This document shows, one piece after another, positions 29,392 to 38,566 of a DNA stretch of 64,000 bases (positions are counted from its first letter, which is position 1; each line of letters opens with the position of its first letter). Source of the stretch: Planktothricoides raciborskii GIHE-MW2. GTDB lineage: Bacteria; Cyanobacteriota; Cyanobacteriia; Cyanobacteriales; Laspinemataceae. Made by a program: the position numbers and the translations under genes. The notes under the pieces are model-generated. The model was given only the letters and a program-made list of their open reading frames with translations. It did not search any database and was not told where the DNA came from. Location: positions 3,149,001 through 3,213,000 of the forward strand of contig NZ_CP159837.1 of the NCBI RefSeq assembly GCF_040564635.1, written 5' to 3'.

Positions 29392-30110
29392 GCGATATGC
29401 CATGCGGCACGCGAAAGCGATATGCCATCCGGCACGCGAAAGCGATATGCCATCCGGCACGCGAAAGCGATATGCCATCCGGCACGCGAAAGCGATATGC
29501 CATCCGGCACGCGAAAGCGATATGCCATCCGGCACGCGAAAGCGATATGCCATGCGGCACGCGAAAGCGATATGCCATCCGGCACGCGAAAGCGATATGC
29601 CATCCGGCACGCGAAAGCGATATGCCATCCGGCACGCGAAAGCGATATGCCATCCGGCACGCGAAAGCGATATGCCATCCGGCACGCGAAAGCGATATGC
29701 CATCCGGCACGCGAAAGCGATATGCCATCCGGCACGCGAAAGCGATATGCCATCCGGCACGCGAAAGCGATATGCCATCCGGCACGCGAAAGCGATATGC
29801 CATCCGGCACGCGAAAGCGATATGCCATCCGGCACGCGAAAGCGATATGCCATCCGGCACGCGAAAGCGATATGCCATCCGGCACGCGAAAGCGATATGC
29901 CATCCGGCACGCGAAAGCGATATGCCATCCGGCACGCGAAAGCGATATGCCATCCGGCACGCGAAAGCGATATGCCATCCGGCACGCGAAAGCGATATGC
30001 CATCCGGCACGCGAAAGCGATATGCCATCCGGCACGCGAAAGCGATATGCCATCCGGCACGCGAAAGCGATATGCCATCCGGCACACGAAAGCGATATGC
30101 CATCCGGCAC
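29392..30110. repeat. Tandem array of a 25-bp unit, 28 full copies plus a partial one
   Basis: The unit starts GCGATATGCCATCCGGCACG and repeats in exact 25-bp register from 29392 to 30091, then 19 bp of a 29th copy. Copies are almost identical; copies 1 and 7 read CATGCGG and copy 28 reads GGCACAC. There are no spacers. Because 25 is not a multiple of three and no stop occurs, long frames are open on both strands with a 25-residue period; these are not genes. The core GCCATCCGGCAC is shared with dispersed repeats at 17577, 17814 and 18779. Confidence 0.97.
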
Positions 30111-30842
30111 ACTTCGCGATCGCCCTGTTTGTTAAGAATTATATACGAGATATTTACTAGGGACTCCCAGCAGTTAATTTTTCACTTAAATAGCACTAAT
30201 ACCCATCAACGGTTTTCCCAAGCTAAAAGGATAATGATCTATAGCTGGAAAAATCTTCCCTGAATCACTTACCGCGATTTTTTGGCAAAATTAATGAAAA
30301 ATATATGTTATAATCAATCCAGACATCGTTAACGCAACAACATAGAACTACTCTTCTATAGAGTGCGCCCCATAGCATTCCCAGATTTTTGCTAATATAA
30401 TGATGTTAGTGCTTAAAGTACACTAGCCATGTAGCTGGGAGTCTCCTGTTGCCAACAACCGTGATTTATAGCTGGCTTTGTGGAAAATGACATAAATCCT
30501 CAGCAGAATAGAATCAGACTCAGTAAAATGGTCACTAACAGTGACTTCCTGTTTTATCTGGCTGAATTAATGTTTAACTCTCCCTAGCTCCTTTGAAAGT
30601 GGCACGACTCAGCGTCGCTACCACTGACATTCAGTAAAGTTCTCTAGGCTAAAAGGATCCGGTTTCAACTTCTTGGCAATTGGCTATGACCATAGCTGTT
30701 CTCAGAAAAAGTTGCTCTCTTTGCTCCCCTTCACCTGCAAACGTAGGTGTGTTTAAGCTTTTGAGCAGCGATACTGAATTGTCAAGAGATCGAAACCCAG
30801 ACTCGACCCCCGCTGACCAGTTAATGAATTGCATCATCTCTA
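30111..30842. other. Long leader region upstream of infC
   Basis: About 730 bp. Starts with the degenerate end of the tandem array (CTTCGCGATCGCC). No credible coding frame; a minus-strand frame at 30649-30837 has no family features. A promoter and leader for infC are expected here but no site can be placed with confidence. Confidence 0.5.
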
Positions 30843-31376
30843 ATGCCTGTGATTAACAAAAAACATAATCGAGATTTACCACAGATCAACGAAAGAATTC
30901 GCTTTCCCAAAATTCGGGTTATTGACACGAACGGCGACCAACTGGGGATTTTGACTCCTCAAGAGGCTCGACAAATTGCCCAAGAGAGAGAACTCGACTT
31001 GGTTTTAGTCAGCGATAAGGCGGATCCACCAGTCTGCCGAGTGATGGACTATGGCAAGTACAAGTTTGAGCAAGAGAAGAAAGTACGAGAAGCCAAGAAA
31101 AAACAGCATAATGCTGAAGTTAAGGAAGTGAAGATGCGCTATAAGATTGAAGAGCACGATTACCAAGTGCGTCTGAATCAAGCCAAGCGCTTCCTAGCAT
31201 CAGGGGACAAGGTGAAAGCCACCATTATGTTCCGAGGCCGCGAAATTCAACATAGCGATCTGGCCGAGAGTCTGCTTCAGCGGATGTCAAAAGATTTGGA
31301 AGAAATAGCAGATATTCAGCAAAGTCCCAAAAAAGAGGGACGGATGATGATGATGTTACTCGCTCCTAAAAAATAA
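30843..31376 (+). CDS. infC: Translation initiation factor IF-3
   Basis: 177 residues, complete. N-terminal domain with [22 protein letters not shown], the basic linker ([19 protein letters not shown]), and the C-terminal domain with [22 protein letters not shown] and [14 protein letters not shown]-3 binds the 30S subunit and proofreads start codons and initiator tRNA. The ATG at 30843 gives the usual N-terminus. A terminator hairpin follows at 31477, so the gene appears monocistronic here. Confidence 0.97.
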   Translation: MPVINKKHNRDLPQINERIRFPKIRVIDTNGDQLGILTPQEARQIAQERELDLVLVSDKADPPVCRVMDYGKYKFEQEKKVREAKKKQHNAEVKEVKMRYKIEEHDYQVRLNQAKRFLASGDKVKATIMFRGREIQHSDLAESLLQRMSKDLEEIADIQQSPKKEGRMMMMLLAPKK

Positions 31377-31891
31377 CGCTTAGATATTAGTCAATAAATA
31401 TCACATAAACGGGTTCGGTCCAAAGAGTGTTTGGTGGTTTTGGCGCCGGAATGAATTGGCCATAATCACCGCAAGATAGATGTGTTAATCGACATCTATT
31501 TTTGGGGATCGGCCTTTTTTTTGACTGGTTTTTGGGTAAAAAAACGAAAATTAATAATCAATTAATCAAATTAAATTAAAACCAAAAAATATTTTTGGCA
31601 TTTTTTTACATAAAAAGAATATAAAAAAATGAAATTAAATACAGATTTTATTAGGATAAAATGATGATAAGATTGATGATAAGATTGCATGGGGAAGAAT
31701 TGTTTAAGCATCAGAAGAAAACATCAGGGATACCGATGAGTTGCTGATGAGTTGCTGACTTAAGCCGCGAATTGACCATAAGTCAGTCAAAATCGCTCAA
31801 AATAAATGATGTTGGCTGAGTCATTCAGTGAACGTGATAGTTATATATATGTGATCAGGAAACATCTCAAGGCGGAGGAAATCAGCGCTGC
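31377..31891. other. Spacer between infC and the NTT-like gene
   Basis: Contains the infC terminator and then about 390 bp of AT-rich sequence with no gene. The final part, up to GGCGGAGGAAATCAGCGCTGC, includes the ribosome-binding site of the next gene. Confidence 0.5.
31477..31503 (+). terminator. Terminator after infC
   Basis: TAGATGT / ACATCTA stem with an 8-nt loop followed by TTTTT. Confidence 0.75.
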
Positions 31892-34800
31892 ATGGAATTG
31901 AAAGATCGGCGTTTAGCTAAGGGTGTATTGGGACGATCGGTGCTGCAATGGCTGAATTTGCGGCCAGATGAAGCAGAACGAACTGGGTTGATGTTCGCGT
32001 TTTATACCACTACTTCGGTGGGACTGCTGTGGTTGGAAGCGACTGCGGTGGGTCTGCTGTTGGGAGAGTATGGGGCGGGATCGCTGCCTTGGATTTATAT
32101 TGCCGGAGCGGGCTTGGGTTCGGCTTTGGGCTTGTTTTATTCTTGGCTGCAAAAAATTCTGCCTCTGCGTCGGGTGATTGTGGCGATCGCCCTGTTAATC
32201 GCGATTCCCCTGATTTTCTGCCGCTTTGGTTTGACGGTGCAAGGTTCGATTCTTTACGGCATCACGGTCTTTTTGTTGCGACTGTGGGTGGAAAGTATTT
32301 ATATTTTGAATGACTTGAATACCGCGATCGCCGCCAATCAACTATTTAATATTCGGGAAATCAAGCGGACTTATCCCATTGTCAGTAGTGGCATCTTACT
32401 GGCTGATGTAGTTAGCGGCTTTTCTCTGCCGTTTATTCTCAAATGGTTTGGCCTGCCTAATGTGATTTTGGCGGCATTTATCATGTTTTGTAGCGGGGCT
32501 GGTATTCTGTATTATTTGAGCGATCGCTACAAACAAGCCTTTCCCGACGCTCCGGCACACCTAATCGAAGACGAAGAAACCCGGTTTGCCAACAAACGCC
32601 TCCAAGGAGAACAACGGGGCTATGTGGTGCCACTAATTATCTTTTTTCTTTTGTCGCCCATTCTCTATCTGCTGATTGACTTCCAATTCCTGAGTATGTT
32701 GGAAGCCCAAAGCCCATCAGAAGAAAGTATCGCCAGCTTTATCGGCATCTTCAATGGGAGCTTAGGCATTTGTGAAGTCATGGTTCAATGGTTTATTGCC
32801 AGTCGATTAATTGAAAGATTTGGCGTCTTTGTCTCGGCGACAATTCTACCAATTGGCATTGTGGCGATCGGGGTGATAGAACTCTTCATCATCCTCTGGT
32901 TTCCCGGCAGCAGCAAGGGTCAAATCGCCTTTGTCATCTTTGCCGGTTTAGTGGCGCTAAAATTTTGGAATGAACTGTTTCACTACACCCTCTCCGAAGC
33001 CAGTGGCCCCGTATTATACCAGCCCCTGCCAGATAGCAATCGCAATCGCTTACAATCATTCATTGGCGGAGTCCTCAAGCCTCTGTGTAATGGCCTCACC
33101 GGGTTAGCCATGCTGGGAATTATCGGGTTATGTCGCTGGGTAGTCAGCAACATCTCAGGGGCAGATCAGTGGCAGAATCTACAAGATTTATTATTTTTAG
33201 CCTTGATTGTCGCCAGTGCGGTGACTTGGCTATTTGCCATAGGAATTATTCGCTCTCGGTATGTGCGTTTATTGGTTTCCAGTGCGGAACGAGGACGCCT
33301 CGGTGTCTCGGACGTGGATATGCGGACTTTTAAGCGCACGGTGATTGAAAACCTGGAAAAGCCAGGTTCTTTGGAAGACAAACGTTCCTGCATTGAACTC
33401 CTGAGTCAAATTGACCCAGAAAATGTTGGAGAAGTCCTGGCACCGTTGCTGCTGGAAATGCCACCGGCTTTACAAAGTCAAAGCTTAGAGACAATGCTGA
33501 ACCATCCCAAGCCAACCCAACTCCAAGCGGTCAAAGCTTTGATCGATCAACCGTCTCTCTCTCCAGAAGTTTTGGCCTTGGGGCTACGCTTTTTCTGGCT
33601 GATGGAGTCCGAGCAAGACCTGGAGCAACTGCGACCATATCTGCAACAGGAAATCGATCCGGTGGTGCGCGGAACTGCCGCTGCCTTGATTATGCGCCGT
33701 GGCAACCGCGAACAAAAAGCGGAGGCGACGAATACGTTGCGGCGAATGGTGACGCACAAACAGGAACGGGAACGAGTGATGGGTTGCCGCGCTTTGGGAG
33801 AAGCGGATTATTTACAAGGGTTGCGGCTTTATATTCCTAATTTGTTGCAGGATGAGTCGATTCGAGTGCGCTGTGCTTTGCTGGAAGTGATTGCTTCCAC
33901 CCGATTAGAGGAATATTATTTCTCTCTGTTGCGGGGACTTTACTACAAGTCTACTCGCGAGTCGGCGATGCGAGCTTTGGTGCGATTGGGCAATGAGGTG
34001 TCAGGGCGATTAGTGGCTTTGGCCGAAGATATCCATAAGCCAGAGTTGGTCAGATTGCACGCTTGGAATGTGTTGGGAGAAATGGGCACCCGGGAATCTC
34101 TGGATTTGTTGGTGCTGCATTTAGCTAGTTCTTGGGGGCATACTCGCCGGAATATTCTGCGGATTTTGCTGAAGCGACCGAATGATTCGGGGATTGAACG
34201 AGTTTTAGATGTGTTTGGTCGTTCCGGGGTGGAGATTTTTATTGAGCAAGAGTTGATGTTTATGGGTCAGGTCTATGCGGCTTTGGTGGAAATCCCCGAG
34301 GAAGCGGTTTCTGGTCGAGAAGCGAATTTGCTGCGTTCCGGGTTGAGAGATTTGTTGTCCGATGCGAGCGATCGCCTCTTTTTATTGATGCGATTCCTTT
34401 ATCCCACGGAACGAATTCAAGCGGCTTCATTTAATCTGAAGTCCGGTCAACGGTCGAATATTGCTCGCGGTTTAGAAATTTTAGACAATACCTTCGATCT
34501 TCCCAGTAAGCGAGTGTTGCTGAATGTGTTGGATCGCCAATCCGATCGCGAAAAGCTGGAGCATTTGTCGCCGATGATTGACTACCAGAATATGACCCCG
34601 AGCGATCGCGTCCGCCGATTATTAGAGTTACGACACTTTTTGTCGGACTGGCCCTTAGCCTGCTGTTTTCACTTAGCCCGTGTCCAGCGTTGGAGTCTGA
34701 CTCCTGAATCCACCTTAGCCTGTTTGCGCCATCCCAAGGGTTTTGTCCGCGAAGCGGTCTTAGCCTATCTCCGATTAGCGTCCCCTCGGGCTTTGGCGGA

Positions 34801-34969
34801 ATTGCTGCCGATGATGAAAAACGACCCCGATCGCTTGGTGGCAGCGCAAGTACGAGAAATGATGAAAGATTTAGGGGTGAGCGATTCTACTCAATCCCGT
34901 TACGGCAATTCTTTACAGGATAGCCGGATTGTTAACTATCCCGGAATGGCTGGTTTTGAAGGCACATAA
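31892..34969 (+). CDS. NTT-like (ATP/ADP-translocase-type) membrane protein with C-terminal HEAT repeats
   Basis: 1025 residues. Residues 30-460 hold about twelve hydrophobic helices (GLMFAFYTTTSVGLLWLEAT, LPWIYIAGAGLGSALGLFY, VVPLIIFFLLSPILYLLIDF, LQDLLFLALIVASAVTWLFA) in the order of the NTT/Npt family, a branch of the MFS. Residues 480-1000 consist of helical repeats of HEAT type (VVRGTAAALIMRRGNREQKA, IRVRCALLEVIAS, PKGFVREAVLAYLRL). The substrate is unknown; true nucleotide transport is unproven for such cyanobacterial forms. A cyclic-nucleotide-binding protein is encoded 209 bp downstream; related proteins carry these domains fused. Confidence 0.82.
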   Translation: MELKDRRLAKGVLGRSVLQWLNLRPDEAERTGLMFAFYTTTSVGLLWLEATAVGLLLGEYGAGSLPWIYIAGAGLGSALGLFYSWLQKILPLRRVIVAIALLIAIPLIFCRFGLTVQGSILYGITVFLLRLWVESIYILNDLNTAIAANQLFNIREIKRTYPIVSSGILLADVVSGFSLPFILKWFGLPNVILAAFIMFCSGAGILYYLSDRYKQAFPDAPAHLIEDEETRFANKRLQGEQRGYVVPLIIFFLLSPILYLLIDFQFLSMLEAQSPSEESIASFIGIFNGSLGICEVMVQWFIASRLIERFGVFVSATILPIGIVAIGVIELFIILWFPGSSKGQIAFVIFAGLVALKFWNELFHYTLSEASGPVLYQPLPDSNRNRLQSFIGGVLKPLCNGLTGLAMLGIIGLCRWVVSNISGADQWQNLQDLLFLALIVASAVTWLFAIGIIRSRYVRLLVSSAERGRLGVSDVDMRTFKRTVIENLEKPGSLEDKRSCIELLSQIDPENVGEVLAPLLLEMPPALQSQSLETMLNHPKPTQLQAVKALIDQPSLSPEVLALGLRFFWLMESEQDLEQLRPYLQQEIDPVVRGTAAALIMRRGNREQKAEATNTLRRMVTHKQERERVMGCRALGEADYLQGLRLYIPNLLQDESIRVRCALLEVIASTRLEEYYFSLLRGLYYKSTRESAMRALVRLGNEVSGRLVALAEDIHKPELVRLHAWNVLGEMGTRESLDLLVLHLASSWGHTRRNILRILLKRPNDSGIERVLDVFGRSGVEIFIEQELMFMGQVYAALVEIPEEAVSGREANLLRSGLRDLLSDASDRLFLLMRFLYPTERIQAASFNLKSGQRSNIARGLEILDNTFDLPSKRVLLNVLDRQSDREKLEHLSPMIDYQNMTPSDRVRRLLELRHFLSDWPLACCFHLARVQRWSLTPESTLACLRHPKGFVREAVLAYLRLASPRALAELLPMMKNDPDRLVAAQVREMMKDLGVSDSTQSRYGNSLQDSRIVNYPGMAGFEGT

Positions 34970-35178
34970 GTTTCCCGGACAGACGCCCGAACCCCTATCC
35001 CCAGTCGGGGCAATTCATCCTTTGTCCCGACTGCTTAGGCTCATTGTTGGATTCAGCAAGTCCCGAAAGCAGTACAATGTCGATTGTCAACCCACCCAAG
35101 CTAGGTAGACCCGAATCTCAAATCTTTGTAAATGCTTGTTTTTTATTATATAAAAATAAAATATAAGGGTGTAGATAA

Positions 35179-35637
35179 ATGCTGACGAGCGTTGAGCGAT
35201 TACTATTTGTCAGGGGCGTTCCAATTTTTAAAGAACTGCGTGACGATTTTCTGGTGCGGTTAGCATCGGTGATGGATGAATTGTCTTTTCCTAAAGAATA
35301 TACTATTTTCACCGAAGGACAAGAAGGACGCGCTCTGTATATTGTGGTTTCGGGTCGAGTGCGGGTTCACTTGGGTAATCGAGATTTAGCGGAACTGGAT
35401 GAGGGCGCTTGTTTTGGGGAGATGTCTTTGTTTGATTCTGAGCCCCGTTCGGCTTCTATTACGACTTTAGAACCTTGTGATTGCTTGGTTTTGACTCAGC
35501 AGCAACTTTATGATGCGATCGATGAAACCCCTGGAATTGCGGTTAATATTATTCGTCTCTTATCGCGGCGGATTAGAGAATTAAATCGGAAAAGTCAAGA
35601 AGGGGAAACGCATCAAAAACCAGTTATTTCAAAGTAA
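35179..35637 (+). CDS. Cyclic-nucleotide-binding domain protein
   Basis: 152 residues, a single cNMP-binding domain of the Crp/Fnr type: FKELRDDFLVRLASVMDEL, IFTEGQEGRALYIVVSGRV, and the phosphate-binding cassette FGEMSLFDSEPRSASITTLE with the conserved Glu and Arg. No helix-turn-helix follows, so it is not a transcription factor by itself. Probably a regulatory partner of the preceding HEAT/NTT-like protein. ATG preceded by AAGGGTG. Confidence 0.9.
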   Translation: MLTSVERLLFVRGVPIFKELRDDFLVRLASVMDELSFPKEYTIFTEGQEGRALYIVVSGRVRVHLGNRDLAELDEGACFGEMSLFDSEPRSASITTLEPCDCLVLTQQQLYDAIDETPGIAVNIIRLLSRRIRELNRKSQEGETHQKPVISK

Positions 35638-35978
35638 AATTTGGGCGCAAATTTGCCCATATTATTGCCGTAATATGGCCAGGGAAACATTTCTCTGGCT
35701 TTTAACCCACATTCCGCACATCTTCATATATCGTTACATATCTTAACTCTATTCAGGATGTTTTTACGAAAAACTGCCATTACAGGAATACTTAATAATA
35801 AAACTTATCAATAGCTAATTTTTATGAGAAAATTTATTACAATTATTCATATTATGGGCAATGAATCCTGATAACTAGAATGCTTACAGGATAAAGATTA
35901 CAAGCGATATATTAGTAAAAATAATTCATTAAATGTTAAGAAGTGCGGAATGTGGGATTAATTATGTTCACCTACTTA

Positions 35979-36215
35979 TCAGGAGTTATCTGTGGGTGGC
36001 GAAAAAGAAACCCGGTTTCTGGGGTTCTGGGGTGGCTGTTGGGGCAAAGAAACCGGGTTTCTGCTGTGGGGATCAGGAGTTATCTGTGGAATGCGAACAA
36101 GAAACCCGGTTTCTAAGTTTCTGGGCTGGCTGTTGGGAGAAAGAAACCGGGTTTCTTTTGTGAATATCAAGAGTTATCTGTGGGATGCAAAAAAGAAACC
36201 CGGTTTCTGGGGGCG
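35979..36215. repeat. Array of GAAACCCGGTTTC palindromes in a larger unit
   Basis: AGGAGTTATCTGTGG recurs near 35981, 36069 and (as AAGAGTTATCTGTGG) 36169, each followed by alternating GAAACCCGGTTTC and its inverse. Five palindromic cores are spaced 40-55 bp apart. Same core as the repeats at 13013, 14024 and 46438. Confidence 0.88.
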
Positions 36216-36262
36216 GCTGACTACTATGTCTGATTCATCTGAATAGTTTACCTCTGTAGTGG

Positions 36263-36325
36263 CCCGCGCATTTCGGCAGTAAATTGGTCATTTTAACTGA
36301 TAACTTACGTGGCGAAATGCGCGGG
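36263..36325. repeat. Inverted repeat CCCGCGCATTTCG / CGAAATGCGCGGG
   Basis: Exact 13-bp arms at 36263-36275 and 36313-36325 with a 37-nt loop. No coding frame inside. Confidence 0.8.
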
Positions 36326-36375
36326 TCCTAGTTCAGTCAATAGCAAATTGCTGTAACTTATGGGGTGGAAAGAAA

Positions 36376-36540
36376 TTAATCACGGGCTAACCACCAAACT
36401 AATGCCCCAGCAGTCCCAACAGCTAATAAGGGTGCTGCTACGGCCACAAATGAACTAATAGCCACTGCCCCAACTGTTCCCGCTGCGGTAGTCACAGTCG
36501 CAATTCCCACACCACCAGTAGTAGCAATAATATGATCCTT
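36376..36540 (-). pseudogene. Gly/Ala-rich hydrophobic small protein, start missing
   Basis: Minus-strand frame KDHIIATTGGVGIATVTTAA..., then VAISSFVAVAAPLLAVGTAG and ALVWWLARD before the stop. The sequence has the pattern of a small Gly-rich membrane hairpin. No ATG exists in frame before the upstream stop; the 5' end merges into an 18-bp inverted repeat (36522-36575), so it was either cut by an insertion or starts at an internal GTG. Confidence 0.4.
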
Positions 36541-36575
36541 AAAAAAAATGACATTTTTTGAAGGATCATATTATT
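36522..36575. repeat. 18-bp perfect inverted repeat
   Basis: AGCAATAATATGATCCTT and AAGGATCATATTATTGCT flank about 17 nt of A/T-rich loop. The left arm encodes part of the small Gly-rich frame, so the right arm may be an inverted duplication created at a rearrangement. Confidence 0.75.
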
Positions 36576-36830
36576 GCTTGAAATGGTATAATTAGTTTGT
36601 ATTTTAGATTAAAATAATAAGTCAATTTTAGCGCAAAATTTAGTATTAATCTGAGGTGAAACCAGGAGATAATTTTGCCGTTAAATTTGTATGAAGCCGA
36701 AATTAACAAAAATTGTGCTTCGTAAATAAATGTAAGATTATCTAAATAAATATTACTAACTTTTTCTTTGGCATAATTTTTATTATCATTATGTAGCATA
36801 GTATTTTCTGATATATAATTTAAGATCACG

Positions 36831-37476
36831 GAACCTATATTAGCCGCAGCGTTAGCATTAGGAACAATCATCGGCACAAAAGCCTTAGAAAAAACTGGCT
36901 AAAAAATTGGTGAGGCTTGTGTTGAAAAAACAAAACAATTCTTAAAAAATCTTAACCAAGCAAGTACCAATACAGTAACGGCGATCGTTCAACATACACC
37001 CAATCAGTCGTTAAACTATAGTCAAATCATTCCCGCGATTCAAGCCGCAGCCGAAAAACAACCAGAATTAATGGCACAAATTCAAGAGTTAGCAGCATTA
37101 GGGCAACATCAACCAAAACTGATGCCCTATATTCAAGAAGCAAAACAATCGAATTATCAAAAAAATATTGTTAATCAAATGGGCGATAACCACGGTGTAA
37201 TTGCTGAAACAATTGATAAAAATGTGCATATTAATACCGTTCAAGGTTATCTACACATTTAGATAGGATAACCTGAATATTAACGGCAGGGGATTGATGT
37301 TAATTCATACCCAGTAACAGCTAATGCCATGAATGATAATTACGGGGTTAACGCCAAAAATATTAAGACAAGTGTTCTCATCCAAAAGGTTGAAGGCGAT
37401 GCAACAATAGGTGTCACACAGGAAAATACACCAAAACCTATTGATATCAATTGGCGCGAAGTCTGTCAAAACGGCC
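36831..37476 (+). pseudogene. Remnant of an accessory signalling protein, several stops
   Basis: In one frame: EPILAAALALGTIIGTKALE.., TAA at 36900, KIGEACVEKTKQFLKNLNQA.., QPELMAQIQELAALGQHQP.., NQMGDNHGVIAETIDKNVHI, stop at 37263, further stops, then MNDNYGVNAKNIKTSVLIQK and VEGDATIGVTQEN..IDINWREVC. The 'NNGV.A..I...V.I..V.G' strands are typical of linker regions in cyanobacterial proteins with effector or NACHT/AAA domains. The frame ends where it meets an AAA fragment of opposite orientation. No function can be assigned. Confidence 0.55.
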
Positions 37477-38140
37477 ACCATCCCCCATTGCCCGTTGACT
37501 CAATTGCGCGACTAAATGACACAAATTCTGAGTCAAAAACGGTTGTCCAGCCGTGAAATCTAAAATCGCCTTTACAACCGATGCTGGCTGTTCCACCTTC
37601 TTCTCTAGCCCTTGAATTAAAGGAGTTACTTCTGACCAATCAAAGCCTTTTAGTTTGATCGCTTGTCCAATATTAAACGGTGTCTTCGTCCTGTCTCGAA
37701 TCAAATCGGAAGGAGTTGCTACCCCAAAAATGGCAAAGGTAATGCGTTGATATTCTGGGTTGATTGCCCGTTGGTTATAGCAAAAGCGAATCAAGGCAAA
37801 AAAGTCGTCAATTGAAAATTTAAGACCTAGCAAACTATCAACTTCATCAATAAAGATAAACAACTTTTGTTGGGGAAACTGCACCAGTAGCAATTCCTCA
37901 ATAAACCACCGTAGCCGTTGCAATAAACCGAGATCGTTGCGTTCTTGCCACCAAGTTTTCAGATTCAAGGTTTCTAGTAGCCCCAACTGTCGCCATAAGT
38001 CAGCGGCGAATCCCTTGTACCATTGCACTGGCGTAATCTGCTTGCTCCCCACCACACTCAAATCCACCGCAGCGCAGTGAAAGCCATCTTGTTCAAGGCG
38101 ATGCTTAGTTCGTACTAGCAGCCTTAAGTTGTTACGAATG
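37447..38140 (-). pseudogene. AAA-like ATPase (PF14516 type) fragment
   Basis: The frame 38067-37447 reads DLSVVGSKQITPVQWYKG, LFIFIDEVDSLL (Walker B), FAIFGVATPSDLIRDRTKTP and FDFTAGQPFLTQNLCHL-like end, clearly the cyanobacterial AAA-like family. Upstream in frame, to about 38140, it continues as NNLRLLVRTKHRLEQDG, where relatives have the Walker A (GKSSLRVRT): the P-loop is lost. The 3' end joins an unrelated frame. It is a two-sided truncation, not a working ATPase. Confidence 0.75.
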
Positions 38141-38551
38141 GCCTTGGGGTGTATAAACGAGAATTTATACCAATTTTATGAGACAATTCTCAGGAAAGTT
38201 GATTTGAGGGGGGCTGATTTGGTTAAGGCTGATTTGAGATATGCCGATTTGACAGAAGCAAACCTATACCGAGTTGCCCTAGAGTTAGCTAACTTAGTCG
38301 GCGCTGACTTAAGCCGTACAAATCTAAAACGAGCCTCTCTATTTCAAGCTAACCTAGAGGGATCCGTCTTACAGGATACGAATCTGGTTGAAACCGATCT
38401 GAGATACGCCAACTTGAAAGATACTCAGCTAATGGGTGCTAATTTTTCGGGTTACCGTGTCAAAGGAGCTTGCTTTACAGGCGCTCAAGGTTTAACTCAC
38501 CTACAAAAGCAGTGGCTAAAAGCCAATGTAGCTTTAAATATCACAACCTAG
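38138..38551 (+). CDS. Pentapeptide-repeat protein
   Basis: 137 residues from ATG 38138 (a TTG at 38129 is also in frame). From residue 20 on it is made of A(D/N)LXX repeats: GADLVKADLRYADLTEANLY, GADLSRTNLKRASLFQANLE, ANLKDTQLMGANFSG, about seventeen units forming a right-handed beta-helix. It ends with GAQGLTHLQKQWLKANVAL, a C-terminal cap common in cyanobacterial members. Function of such proteins is generally unknown. In other proteins these repeats follow AAA-like ATPases, so this may be a detached C-terminal part. It lies 15 bp before the ATPase gene 38567. Confidence 0.8.
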   Translation: MALGCINENLYQFYETILRKVDLRGADLVKADLRYADLTEANLYRVALELANLVGADLSRTNLKRASLFQANLEGSVLQDTNLVETDLRYANLKDTQLMGANFSGYRVKGACFTGAQGLTHLQKQWLKANVALNITT

Positions 38552-38566
38552 CAAGTTGCTATTTGA

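Larger units (their letters stand above)
35638..36375. other. Repeat-rich intergenic region
   Basis: About 740 bp. The first 300 bp are AT-rich without a gene; the rest holds the GAAACCCGGTTTC array and a long palindrome listed separately. Frames found across the array are repeat-derived and not genes. Confidence 0.6.

Noticed and set aside
29392-30110. CRISPR array
   Set aside because: The repeat has strict 25-bp periodicity with no spacers between units and no cas genes nearby; it is a simple tandem repeat.
29132-30263. Several long ORFs of 237-326 codons on both strands
   Set aside because: They arise because the 25-bp unit has no stop in most frames; the translations are 25-residue periodic and have no protein features. 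Only the short 3' part on the minus strand (29061-29362) matches an antitoxin.
35933-36246. ORFs across the GAAACCCGGTTTC array
   Set aside because: Repeat-derived frames (ETRFL, NPVS motifs) on both strands; no gene.
36566-36877. 103-codon minus-strand ORF
   Set aside because: AT-rich frame antisense to a protein remnant; start lies inside the plus-strand remnant and no family features are seen.
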